The notes under the pieces: generated by a model | Seen by the model: only the letters and a program-made list of their open reading frames with translations | Told to the model about the DNA's origin: nothing | Database searches by the model: none | Shown here: in pieces, positions 24,741-33,491 of the stretch | Position numbering within the stretch: the stretch's first letter is position 1 | Layout of the letters: each line of letters starts with the position of its first letter | DNA from: Pyrinomonadaceae bacterium | Lineage (GTDB): Bacteria > Acidobacteriota > Blastocatellia > Pyrinomonadales > Pyrinomonadaceae | Length of the DNA: 64,000 nt | Reading direction: 5' to 3' | NCBI GenBank assembly: GCA_030841105.1 | Contig: JAVEDE010000058.1 | Location: forward strand, 28,676 to 92,675 | Made by a program: the position numbers and the translations under genes

Positions 24741-25781
24741 TTGACAGCCGCCCTCTCCAGTTCTCGCTTGCGCCGCGCAGCCGGACGCGCGCCATTGCCG
24801 CTGATCCTGTTTGCGCTTCTGCTTTTCTGCGTCGCCTGCGGTGAGCGGCAACCGCAGGGCACGCTCGCCTACGTCAGCAACGAACGCGACGGCACGATCA
24901 CAGTCATTGACACGAAAACCGATCAAGTTGTCTCGACGATCCAACTCGGCGCGGTCAGGGCGCGCGGCGTTCGTCTGAGTCCCGACGGCAGAATTTTATA
25001 CGTCGCGTTGAGCACGCAGTCAGGAAAGTTATACGAGGACGCGGACAACCACATCGCGGCGATTGATACGTCGAGCGGGCAGGTCACACAGAAGTATGAA
25101 GTGGGGCGTGACCCGGAACAGTTGGCCGTCGGTAATGGCGGAAAGCTGCTCTACGCTTCAAACGAGGACGCGGGGACGGCGACCGTGACGGACGTTGAGA
25201 CGCGACGCACGATCGCCACGCTCGTCGTTGGCATCGAACCGGAAGGCGTCTCGATTAGCCCCGACGGGCGTTGGGTCTATGTCACCGCCGAGACGAGCAA
25301 CACGGTCTCGGTCATTGACACGCAGAAGAATGAAGTGGTGGCGAGTTTCACGGTCGCATCGCGCCCGCGCGACGCGGCGTTTTCGCCCGACGGCGCGCGC
25401 GCCTACATCACCACCGAGATCGGGCGCACGCTTGAGGTGGTTGACACGAACTCGCACACAATCTTGAAAACGATTCATCTTCCGCTCGCCGATAGTGTGA
25501 AGCCGATGGGCGTCGTCGTCTCGCGCGACGGCGGGCGCGTCTATGTGGCGAACGGGCGCGGCAACACCGTCTCGGTCGTTGATGCGAAGTCGCTCGAAGT
25601 GGTGCGCACGATTCCGGTCGGGCAGAGGGTGTGGGGCTTGGCCTTAACGCCCGACGGGCGAAAACTCTACGCGGCCAACAGTCTCTCCAACGACGTCTCC
25701 GTGATAGACACGACGACCGACGAGGTTGTCGCCACCGTCAAGGCGGGCGACGGCCCGTGGGGCATCGCGATCAAGCCATAG
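24741..25781 (+). CDS. YVTN beta-propeller lipoprotein (PQQ-catabolism-associated type)
   Basis: About 346 residues from a TTG preceded by GGATGG; no in-frame ATG fits. Hydrophobic leader ending LLLFCVAC suggests a lipoprotein. Seven or so repeats follow with the YVTN signature (LAYVSNERDGTITVIDTKTD, LLYASNEDAGTATVTDVETR, WVYVTAETSNTVSVIDTQKN, KLYAANSLSNDVSVIDTTTD). Beta-propellers of this kind are often encoded with PQQ alcohol dehydrogenases; function unknown. Part of the same run of plus-strand genes. Confidence 0.82.
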   Translation: MTAALSSSRLRRAAGRAPLPLILFALLLFCVACGERQPQGTLAYVSNERDGTITVIDTKTDQVVSTIQLGAVRARGVRLSPDGRILYVALSTQSGKLYEDADNHIAAIDTSSGQVTQKYEVGRDPEQLAVGNGGKLLYASNEDAGTATVTDVETRRTIATLVVGIEPEGVSISPDGRWVYVTAETSNTVSVIDTQKNEVVASFTVASRPRDAAFSPDGARAYITTEIGRTLEVVDTNSHTILKTIHLPLADSVKPMGVVVSRDGGRVYVANGRGNTVSVVDAKSLEVVRTIPVGQRVWGLALTPDGRKLYAANSLSNDVSVIDTTTDEVVATVKAGDGPWGIAIKP

Positions 25782-25789
25782 CGGAGCAA

Positions 25790-25820
25790 GGGATGCGGGC
25801 GGAGGGATGAGGGATGAATG
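25790..25820 (+). repeat. Single arm of heptamer repeat at the TonB-receptor start
   Basis: GGGATGC, GGGCGGA, GGGATGA, GGGATGA in direct succession, ending in the receptor's ATG. The run supplies a GA-rich ribosome site (GAGGGATGAGGG) and the start codon. No inverted partner arm was found nearby. Confidence 0.55.
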
Positions 25821-28216
25821 AAAGACTCAAGCACCCGAATGCCGTTCTCCGTTTTCATGTCGTGCGCTTTCGATTATTAGTTCGTCATTTACTAAACGGC
25901 TTTGCGTTACTTCTGTTTAGTTGCGTCATCCTCTTCGCCATAAACTCACAAACAACGGTTGCGGCACAAACGACGGCGCAAGCGTCGCAAAGGATCGCGG
26001 GCGTCGTCCTTGATCAAGCAGACGCGCCCATCAACGGGGCTGAAGTCTCTCTGATGTCCGGCGCGTCCGAACTCGCCGGGACTGTCACGGACGAAGCGGG
26101 CGAGTTCTCGTTCGATGCGTTGGCCGCACGCGAAGCGTTGAGTGTCGTCGTGCGTGCGCGGGGTTTTCAAACGCTCGAACAGAGTTGGAGCGGGGAGAAG
26201 ATAGGGGCGGCGGGCTTGCGTCTCGTGCTCGCGCCCGCGCCGCTCTCCGAAGAGTTGACTGTGACGGCGACGCGCACACAGACGCGCTTGAATGAGACGG
26301 CTGCAAGCGTCGTGACTTTATCCGCCGCCGAACTTGGGACGACCGCCGCCGTCGCGCTCGACGACGCGCTCCGTCAAGTCGCGGGCTTCCAATTGTTCAG
26401 ACGCGCGGGCAGCCGCACGGCCAACCCGACGACGCAAGGCGTCTCCCTGCGCGCGACGGGCGCGAGCGGTGCGAGCCGCGCGCTCGTTTTGGCCGACGGC
26501 ATTCCCTTGAACGATCCGTTCGGCGGCTGGATCAATTGGGGACGCGTGCCGCGCGAATCGGTGAGCCGCGTCGAGGTGTTGCGCGGCGGCTTCTCGCACC
26601 TCTACGGCAGCGGCGCGCTCGGCGGCGTGGTCAACATCCTCACGCGCCGCGCCGCCAGCGCGCCCGTCGTCTCGCTCGAAGCCTCCTACGGCAGCCAGCG
26701 CACGCCGGACGCTTCGCTCTTCATCGGAGGCCGACGTGGACGTTTCGGCGCGACGCTCGCGGCGGAAATTTTTCACACGGATGGTTACATCATCGTTGAC
26801 GAAACGGCGCGCGGACGAGCAGACACTCCCGCCGCGTCGCGCCGCACGTCGCTCGATCTCATGCTCGACTATGAAAGCCACCCGGATGCCCGCCTTTTCT
26901 TTCGCGCGTCCTACTTCGGCGAGTCGCGCGCGAACGGTACGCCACAACAAACGAACCGCACGCACCTCCGCCAGTGGAGCGCGGGCGGCGATTGGACGCG
27001 CGCACGTCTCGGCAGTTTCAACGTGCGCGCTTACGGCGGCACGCAAGTTTATGATCAGGTTTTCTCCGCCGTCGCTGCCGACCGTAACAGCGAGACGCTA
27101 ACGCGCGTGCAGCGCGTCCCTTCGCAATTCGCGGGGCTGTCCGCGCAGTGGACGCGGAGTTTCGCGGCGCGGCACACGCTCGTCGCCGGACTCGATGCGC
27201 GCGAGGTGCGCGGCGCGAGCGACGAGTTGGTCTTCGCGCAAGGTCGCGCCGCAAGTCTCGTCGGCGCAGGCGGGCGCGAGCGCAGCGCCGGGGTCTTCGT
27301 CGAAGAGATCGCGCAACTCACTTCGCGCCTCACGCTCGTGGGCGGCCTGCGCTTCGACCGCTGGCGCAACTATCGCGCGCAGAACGCGTCGCGGCCTCTC
27401 GCTGCAAGCGCGCAGACAAACGCGACGCCGTTTGCCGATCGCACGGAGACGGCTTTCAGCCCGCAAGCGTCTCTGCTCTACAAGCCGCACGAGAATTTTG
27501 CGCTCGTCGCCTCAGTCTATCGAGCCTTTCGCCAGCCGACGCTCAACGAGTTGTACCGGAGTTTCCGCGTCGGCGATGTCCTGACGCTGGCGAACGAAAA
27601 CTTGCGCGCCGAACGCTTGACGGGCGGCGAGTTCGGAGTGAACGCCAACTCCTTCAAGCGACGACTCGACACGCGCGCGGTCTTCTTCTGGACGGAGATC
27701 GCGCGACCCGTCGCCAACGTGACGCTCAACACGACGCCCGCACTCATCACACGCCGGCGGCAGAACCTCGGTCGCACGCGCTCGCGCGGCATCGAACTCG
27801 AACTCGACGCGCGCCTTCGTGGACGCTGGGCGCTCAGCGGAAGCTACCTGTTTGCCGACGCGAGCGTCTTGAAGTTTCCGGCTGACGCAAAACTCGAAGG
27901 CTTGCGCCTGCCGCAGGTCGCGCGTCATCAACTCACGTTTCAATTACGCTACACGAACCCCGCGCGCTTCAACTTCGGCCTACAGGGACGCGTCGCGGGA
28001 GCACAGTTCGACGACGATCTCAATCGCTTCCGTCTCGAACGCTTCTTCACGCTCGACGCGCTCGTCTCACGCCGCCTCACACACGCCGTCGAACTCTTCG
28101 CGGCGGTAGAGAACCTGCTCGATGCGCGTTACAGCACCGGGCGGACGCCCGTCCGCACCGTCGCACCGCCCGCCTTTCTGCGTCTCGGCCTACGCTTTTG
28201 CCTTCCGGCAAACTGA
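25814..28216 (+). CDS. TonB-dependent outer-membrane receptor
   Basis: 800 residues. Signal-like hydrophobic region at about 30-50, a carboxypeptidase-regulatory-like domain at about 57-135 (RIAGVVLDQADAPINGAEV), then the plug (VTATRTQTRLNETAASVV ... GVSLRATGASGASRALVLADGIPL, RVEVLRGGFSHLYGSGALGGVVNI), and a long barrel with AFRQPTLNELYRSFRVGD and the usual C-terminal aromatic ending (LRLGLRFCLPAN). Substrate unknown. Being last in the lanthanide-type PQQ dehydrogenase cluster, uptake of a metal chelate (lanthanide or copper) or of PQQ is possible. Confidence 0.9.
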   Translation: MNERLKHPNAVLRFHVVRFRLLVRHLLNGFALLLFSCVILFAINSQTTVAAQTTAQASQRIAGVVLDQADAPINGAEVSLMSGASELAGTVTDEAGEFSFDALAAREALSVVVRARGFQTLEQSWSGEKIGAAGLRLVLAPAPLSEELTVTATRTQTRLNETAASVVTLSAAELGTTAAVALDDALRQVAGFQLFRRAGSRTANPTTQGVSLRATGASGASRALVLADGIPLNDPFGGWINWGRVPRESVSRVEVLRGGFSHLYGSGALGGVVNILTRRAASAPVVSLEASYGSQRTPDASLFIGGRRGRFGATLAAEIFHTDGYIIVDETARGRADTPAASRRTSLDLMLDYESHPDARLFFRASYFGESRANGTPQQTNRTHLRQWSAGGDWTRARLGSFNVRAYGGTQVYDQVFSAVAADRNSETLTRVQRVPSQFAGLSAQWTRSFAARHTLVAGLDAREVRGASDELVFAQGRAASLVGAGGRERSAGVFVEEIAQLTSRLTLVGGLRFDRWRNYRAQNASRPLAASAQTNATPFADRTETAFSPQASLLYKPHENFALVASVYRAFRQPTLNELYRSFRVGDVLTLANENLRAERLTGGEFGVNANSFKRRLDTRAVFFWTEIARPVANVTLNTTPALITRRRQNLGRTRSRGIELELDARLRGRWALSGSYLFADASVLKFPADAKLEGLRLPQVARHQLTFQLRYTNPARFNFGLQGRVAGAQFDDDLNRFRLERFFTLDALVSRRLTHAVELFAAVENLLDARYSTGRTPVRTVAPPAFLRLGLRFCLPAN

Positions 28217-28467
28217 AGCGCGCGGCACATTGCGCCCGCGCTGTCTGGAATCGTACAGACACTACTTTTTTCAAATTCTATAATCACAAATTCCTTTGAC
28301 CTGTAATCCGTTCGGACGTTGCCCGATTGAATATCGTTGGCACGTTCGGATCGTTCAACCTCAACTCCCGCTCAATGATTTGAGAATGCGTTGATTGAAC
28401 CTTGACCGGCGCAGTTTGCTGTCGGTGTACACGGCATCGTTGGCCGCTAGTGTTTGGAGAAAGTCAG

Positions 28468-29427
28468 ATGCGTTTGGCGAAACCGAGAGGGCTACTCTTC
28501 ATTATCGGGGGCGGCGAGGACAAGGAAGGCGACTGCACGATTCTGACGGAGTTCGTCAGGTTGGCCGGGGCTGACAGGTCGCGTGTCGTCGTGATGACGG
28601 CGGCGACCGATGAACCGGAAGAACTCGGCGCGGAATACATCGGGATATTTAAGCGGCTCGGCGCGGGGAGCGTGGGCGTCGTGGATGTTTCGACGCGTCA
28701 GGACGCGAGCGACGCGGATTCGCTGGCCGCGCTCAAGCAAGCAACGGGTGTCTTCTTCACGGGCGGCGACCAACTTCATGTCACCTCTCTCATCGGCGGG
28801 AGCCAAATGGACATGCTCCTGCATGAGCTTTACAAAAAAGGCGTCGTCATCGCCGGGACGAGCGCGGGCGCGGCCATGATGTCCGGTTCGATGTTCGTCA
28901 GAGGCCCCGCCGAGGAGAATCCGCGTCTGGAAAATCTGCAACTCGGGCCGGGCGCGGAGTTTCTCATGGGCGCGGTCATTGACACGCATTTCTCGCAGCG
29001 AGGCCGTCACGGGCGACTCATCTCCGCGATTGCACACTACCCGCACGCGCTCGGCATCGGCATTGACGAAGACACCGCGCTCGTCGCCAAAGACGGCATC
29101 TTTGAAGTGATCGGCAAAGGCGCGGTGACAGTCATTGACGCGGGCGAACTAAGTTATACGAACGTCCCCGACCTCAGAGAGGACGAGGGACTCGCGCTCT
29201 ACAACATCAAGCTGCACATCCTCACCGCCGGGCACCGCTTCAACATGCACGAGCGCCAGCCCGTCATCGAGGAGCATTCGCGCAAAGAGATCAATTCGAC
29301 GCGCCTCCGGCATACGCCGAAACCGAGAACGCCTTCGGCCACAAAGAAGAGTGCGAAGAAAACCGGCAAGAAAAGTTTGAAGAGAAGTCCAAGGAAACGC
29401 TCACAAGCGGCGGCGGGCGGCGACTAG
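28468..29427 (+). CDS. cphB: Cyanophycinase (CphB-like, S51 peptidase)
   Basis: 319 residues, ATG after GGAGAAAG. Exopeptidase that cuts cyanophycin to beta-Asp-Arg dipeptides. The nucleophile Ser132 lies in the elbow AGTSAGAAMMSG; LLFIIGGGEDKEGD at the N-terminus, FFTGGDQLHV and VIDTHFSQRGRHGRL are family blocks. The last about 40 residues form a Lys/Arg-rich tail (KKSAKKTGKKSLKRSPRKR) beyond the usual end near residue 275; its role is unknown. Directly followed by cphA and an isoaspartyl dipeptidase. A TATAAT at 28279-28284 lies upstream but without a good -35. Confidence 0.92.
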   Translation: MRLAKPRGLLFIIGGGEDKEGDCTILTEFVRLAGADRSRVVVMTAATDEPEELGAEYIGIFKRLGAGSVGVVDVSTRQDASDADSLAALKQATGVFFTGGDQLHVTSLIGGSQMDMLLHELYKKGVVIAGTSAGAAMMSGSMFVRGPAEENPRLENLQLGPGAEFLMGAVIDTHFSQRGRHGRLISAIAHYPHALGIGIDEDTALVAKDGIFEVIGKGAVTVIDAGELSYTNVPDLREDEGLALYNIKLHILTAGHRFNMHERQPVIEEHSRKEINSTRLRHTPKPRTPSATKKSAKKTGKKSLKRSPRKRSQAAAGGD

Positions 29428-29450
29428 AGAAGCTACAAGGGGAGACGAAC

Positions 29451-32108
29451 ATGAGGGTTGACAAAATCAGGACGCTGGCAGGCCCGAACATCTACAATCA
29501 CAAGCCCGTGCTCGTGATGAAACTCGATCTGGAGGAACTGGCCGAGACGGAAAGCTCCGGCCTCTCCGGCTTTAACGAACGTCTCACTGCGCTCTTGCCC
29601 GGCCTCGCCGAGCATGGTTGCAGCAAAGGCCGCCCCGGCGGTTTCATCGAGCGTTTGGAGCGCGGCACGTATCTCGGCCACATCATCGAACACGTCGCGC
29701 TTGAGTTGTCGGAACTGGTGGGCGTGCCCGTCTACTACGGCAAAACGATCTACGCGGATGAGCCGGGCTGCTACAACGTCGTCGTGGCCTACAAGGCCGA
29801 ACGCGGGATGCGTTTTCTGTTAGGGGTCGCGGTCGAACTCGTCGAGGCGTTGGTCAAAGGCGAGGCATATTCTCTAGCAGAGAAGTTGACGGAAGCGCGA
29901 CGCCTCATCGCGCGCACGGAACTCGGCCCCAGCACGCGCGCCATTGTCGAGGCGGCGCGCCAGCGCGGCATTCCCACCTTTCGCGTCAATAACGACAGCC
30001 TCGTCCAACTCGGCTACGGCAAGAATCGCAAGTTCATACAGGCCGCGATGACCGGGCAGACGAGCGGCATCGCCGTCGAGATCGCGGGCGATAAGGAACT
30101 GACCAAAACCATCCTTGAGCAAGCCGATCTGCCCGTGCCGCGCGGGCAGATCGCCGAGACGCCGCAGGAAGCCATCGCGGCGATGCACGATCTCGGCGGC
30201 ACGGTCGTCGCCAAACCGATGGACGGGCATCAAGGCAAAGGCGTTTCGCTCAACCTCTCGACTCCGGCGGAAGTGTCGGAAGCCTTCCGGATAGCGCAAG
30301 AGTATTCGCATGATGTGCTCGTCGAAGAACAGTTGACGGGGCGCGACTATCGTGTGCTCGTCGTGAACGGGAAACTCGTCGCCGCCAGCGAGCGGCTGCC
30401 CTGTCACGTCACAGGCGACGGGCGGCACACGCTCGCCGAGTTGATCGAGACGGCTAACCGCGACCCCTTGCGCGGCGACGGGCACGACAACGCTTTAACG
30501 AAGATCGTCGTGGATCAAGTCATGCTCGCCTGCCTGCACAAACGAGGTCTGAGCTTAGACTACGTCCCCGCCGAAGGTGAGCGCGTCTTCCTCCGCGAGA
30601 CCGGAAACCTCTCGACGGGCGGCACGGCGACCGACGTGACCGACCTCGTTCATCCCGAAGTAAAACGGCAATGCGAGCGCGCCGCACGCGTCGTCGGCTT
30701 GGACATCTGCGGCCTCGATTTAGTCGCTGCGGACATCTCGCAACCTCTGCAAAAAGGCAACGGCTTCATCGAAGCCAACGCCGCGCCGGGACTGCGCATG
30801 CACACGACGCCGACCGTCGGGCAGCCACGCGATGTGGGCGGCGCGATCATAGACATGCTCTACCCGCAAGGCGAGAACGGGCGCATCCCCGTTATCTCCA
30901 TCACGGGCACGAACGGCAAAACGACCGTCACGCGCATGATCGGCCACGTGCTGCAAGAGATGAACTGGTGCGTCGGCATGACGACCACGGACGGCATTCA
31001 CATCGGCGGCGAGATCGTCTCGCGCGGCGACACCACGGGGCCGCACTCGGCGCGCGTCGTGCTCTCAGACCCGACCGTCGAAGTCGCCGTGCTTGAGACG
31101 GCGCGCGGCGGCATCACGCGTCGCGGTCTCGGCTACGACTGGTCGGACATCTCGGTCATCACCAACATCAGAGAAGATCACATCGGGCAGGACGGCATCC
31201 GCGACATCCAAGACTTGGTGCACATCAAATCGCTCATCGCGGAGCGCGTGCGCGAAGGCGGCACGCTCATCCTCAATGCCGACGACGAGCAGTGCGTCAG
31301 GCTAATCGAGAACGAGCGCGTGCGGCGCGTCAACAAACAGTTCGTCTATTTTTCGCTCAACGACAATCATCTGCTGATCAGAAAATATCTCGACATCGGC
31401 GGCGCGGCGTTTTTCGTGCGCGACGGTTGGATCATCGAAGCGATTGGACATGACGAGTATCCGGTGGTCGAAGTCTCCTCGATCCCCGTGACCATGAGCG
31501 GGACGGCGCACTTTCAAGTTGCCAACGCGCTCGCCGCCATCGCCGCTTGCCGTGCCTACGGCGCGACGAGAGATAACGTCGCCGCCGCGTTGCGGAGCTT
31601 TCGCAACGACGAGCACAATCCCGGACGCGCGAATCTCTATCAAGTGGGAGCGGGCTACGTGCTGGTTGATTACGGCCATAACACGGACGCCTTCGAGGCC
31701 GTCGCGCGCATGGCTGCGCGTTGGAGCGGGCGGCGCGTGACGGCCATCCTCGGCGTCCCCGGCGACAGGGATGATCGCCTGATCGAAGATGCGGGGCGCA
31801 TCGCCGCGAAAGGTTTTCACCGCATCATTATCAAGGAAGACAAAGACCTGCGCGGGAGGCGAAGCGGCGAAGTGGCGGGCTTGCTCTGCCGCACCGTCAA
31901 CGAGTCGGCTCCCGAACGCGAATGCCTCACGGTGCTCGATGAAGTTGAAGCCTTCTCGCAGCAGTTGACGGAGATGAAGCAAGGCGACGTGACGGTCATT
32001 TTCTACGATCAGCTCGAACCCGTGCTCGAAGTGCTCGCACAACGCGGCGCAGTCCCCGCGGTCGGCATCGGAGAATTTGCGCCGCAGTTCAGCATGGCGA
32101 CGGGCTGA
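29451..32108 (+). CDS. cphA: Cyanophycin synthetase
   Basis: 885 residues, the normal size. Makes the storage polymer multi-L-arginyl-poly-L-aspartate from Asp, Arg and ATP. N-terminal domain to about 160, an ATP-grasp domain at about 200-440 (VVAKPMDGHQGKGVSLN, VLVEEQLTGRDYRVLVVNG, FIEANAAPGLRMHT) for Arg addition, and a Mur-ligase domain with P-loop G486TNGKTT492 for Asp addition, plus DHIGQDGIRDIQDLVHIK and VLVDYGHN. All main motifs are intact. Begins 23 bases after cphB with AAGGGGAGACGA as ribosome site. Confidence 0.97.
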   Translation: MRVDKIRTLAGPNIYNHKPVLVMKLDLEELAETESSGLSGFNERLTALLPGLAEHGCSKGRPGGFIERLERGTYLGHIIEHVALELSELVGVPVYYGKTIYADEPGCYNVVVAYKAERGMRFLLGVAVELVEALVKGEAYSLAEKLTEARRLIARTELGPSTRAIVEAARQRGIPTFRVNNDSLVQLGYGKNRKFIQAAMTGQTSGIAVEIAGDKELTKTILEQADLPVPRGQIAETPQEAIAAMHDLGGTVVAKPMDGHQGKGVSLNLSTPAEVSEAFRIAQEYSHDVLVEEQLTGRDYRVLVVNGKLVAASERLPCHVTGDGRHTLAELIETANRDPLRGDGHDNALTKIVVDQVMLACLHKRGLSLDYVPAEGERVFLRETGNLSTGGTATDVTDLVHPEVKRQCERAARVVGLDICGLDLVAADISQPLQKGNGFIEANAAPGLRMHTTPTVGQPRDVGGAIIDMLYPQGENGRIPVISITGTNGKTTVTRMIGHVLQEMNWCVGMTTTDGIHIGGEIVSRGDTTGPHSARVVLSDPTVEVAVLETARGGITRRGLGYDWSDISVITNIREDHIGQDGIRDIQDLVHIKSLIAERVREGGTLILNADDEQCVRLIENERVRRVNKQFVYFSLNDNHLLIRKYLDIGGAAFFVRDGWIIEAIGHDEYPVVEVSSIPVTMSGTAHFQVANALAAIAACRAYGATRDNVAAALRSFRNDEHNPGRANLYQVGAGYVLVDYGHNTDAFEAVARMAARWSGRRVTAILGVPGDRDDRLIEDAGRIAAKGFHRIIIKEDKDLRGRRSGEVAGLLCRTVNESAPERECLTVLDEVEAFSQQLTEMKQGDVTVIFYDQLEPVLEVLAQRGAVPAVGIGEFAPQFSMATG

Positions 32109-32117
32109 GAGACGTTC

Positions 32118-33296
32118 ATGCTCACGCTCATCGAGAACGGTGAAATCTACGCGCCTGCCCCGCTCGGACGCCGCGACGTGTTGATTCTGAACAACCGCAT
32201 CGCTCTGATCGGGGAAGTTGACGCCCGCGCCCTCACCTTGCTCGGACTCGAACTCGAACTCGTAGATGCGAGTGGTTGCATCATCACTCCCGGCCTCATA
32301 GACCCGCACCAACACCTGCTCGGCGGGAGCGGCGAGCAGGGCTTCAGCACGCAGACTCCCGAAATCTACGCGAGCGAACTCGCCCGTGCGGGAATCACGA
32401 CGGTCGTCGGTTGTCTCGGCGTGGATACCACGACGAAGACGATGGCCGGACTCGTCGCCAAAGCCAAAGGCTTGAACGAGGAAGGTCTCACCGCCTACGC
32501 GTGGTCGGGCGGCTACACGCTGCCCCCGACCACGCTCATGCGCTCCGTGCGCGAAGACATTCTCTTTATCTCCGAAGTGATCGGCGCGGGCGAGGTGGCC
32601 GTCTCCGACGCTCGCTCAAACGGACACGACGCGCTCGAACTCTCCAAAGTCGTCAAAGACGCTTACGTCGCCGGAATCCTCAGCCGCAAGTGCGGCGTCA
32701 CGCATTTTCATGTCGGGGAAGGGAAAGCGCGGCTCAAACTGCTACGAACGTTGATCGAAGATTATGAGATCAGCCCCGAACTCATCTACCCGACGCACGT
32801 CGAACGCAGCGAGGATTTGATGCGCGAGGCCATCGAACTCGCCGGGCGCGGCTCATACGTTGACATTGATACGGTGGAGCGGGATTTACCAAGGTGGTTG
32901 CGCTTCTACTTAGACCACGGCGGAAATCCCGCCCGCCTGACAGTCTCTTCGGATGCCTCCATCAATAGCCCGCACAGCCTGCTCGAACAGATACGCGCCT
33001 GCGTCCTTGAACACGACTTCTCGCTTGAGCAGACGCTTGCCCTCGTCACGAAGAACACCGCCGCCGTCTTGAAACTTGCCCGTAAAGGCCAACTCGAAGT
33101 CGGGCGCGATGCGGATGTGCTTGTCTTGCACGAAGACTCGTTTGAGATCAAGGATGTGATCGCGCAAGGCCGTTGCCTCGTGCGCGACGGCCAGCTTACT
33201 TTTAATGAAAAGTTCCTCTCGGAGAGCAACCGCCTGATCAGGCTCGAAGGAAAGTCGGCGCAACGCGGTGAGAGTGTTAACGAGCAGAAGACCTGA
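32118..33296 (+). CDS. iadA: Isoaspartyl dipeptidase (beta-aspartyl dipeptidase, IadA-like)
   Basis: 392 residues, nine bases after cphA. Amidohydrolase-fold zinc peptidase that would split the beta-Asp-Arg released by cyanophycinase. The metal motif H64-x-H66 (DPHQHLLGG), GEVAVSDARSNGHDALEL, THFHVGEGKARL, YPTHVER and the catalytic Asp region VSSDASINS are all present. Arrangement cphB-cphA-iadA gives synthesis and complete breakdown in one operon. Other amidohydrolases (dihydropyrimidinase, dihydroorotase) are less likely given the neighbours and GFSTQTPE. Confidence 0.9.
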   Translation: MLTLIENGEIYAPAPLGRRDVLILNNRIALIGEVDARALTLLGLELELVDASGCIITPGLIDPHQHLLGGSGEQGFSTQTPEIYASELARAGITTVVGCLGVDTTTKTMAGLVAKAKGLNEEGLTAYAWSGGYTLPPTTLMRSVREDILFISEVIGAGEVAVSDARSNGHDALELSKVVKDAYVAGILSRKCGVTHFHVGEGKARLKLLRTLIEDYEISPELIYPTHVERSEDLMREAIELAGRGSYVDIDTVERDLPRWLRFYLDHGGNPARLTVSSDASINSPHSLLEQIRACVLEHDFSLEQTLALVTKNTAAVLKLARKGQLEVGRDADVLVLHEDSFEIKDVIAQGRCLVRDGQLTFNEKFLSESNRLIRLEGKSAQRGESVNEQKT

Positions 33297-33341
33297 CTGC
33301 GTCTTTTTCTCACGGTCGGAGGACTGAGAGGAGCAGACCGC

Positions 33342-33441
33342 GGTAGTGTTGCAGGAAATATTTAGGTCTCAATTAGTAATGCTTAAGAGCCATCCGCTGC
33401 CTCGATATCCTGTGTAGTCTGAAAGTTTTCGCAACACTACC
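33342..33441. mobile_element. 100-bp MITE-like element, copy 2
   Basis: Ends GGTAGTGTTGC...GCAACACTACC as in the element at 12186-12285, same 100-bp length, similar right half. It sits between the cyanophycin operon and the oxygenase gene, about 50 bases before that gene's start, and so may affect its promoter. No 8-bp target duplication. Confidence 0.75.
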
Positions 33442-33491
33442 GCTTTACCTTCGTTTTCGATATTATTCGGCTCACAAGGGGGAAACATGTG

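Noticed and set aside
12186..33441. Composite transposon bounded by the two 100-bp elements
   Set aside because: The 21 kb between them is housekeeping-like respiratory and storage genes with no transposase and ordinary composition.
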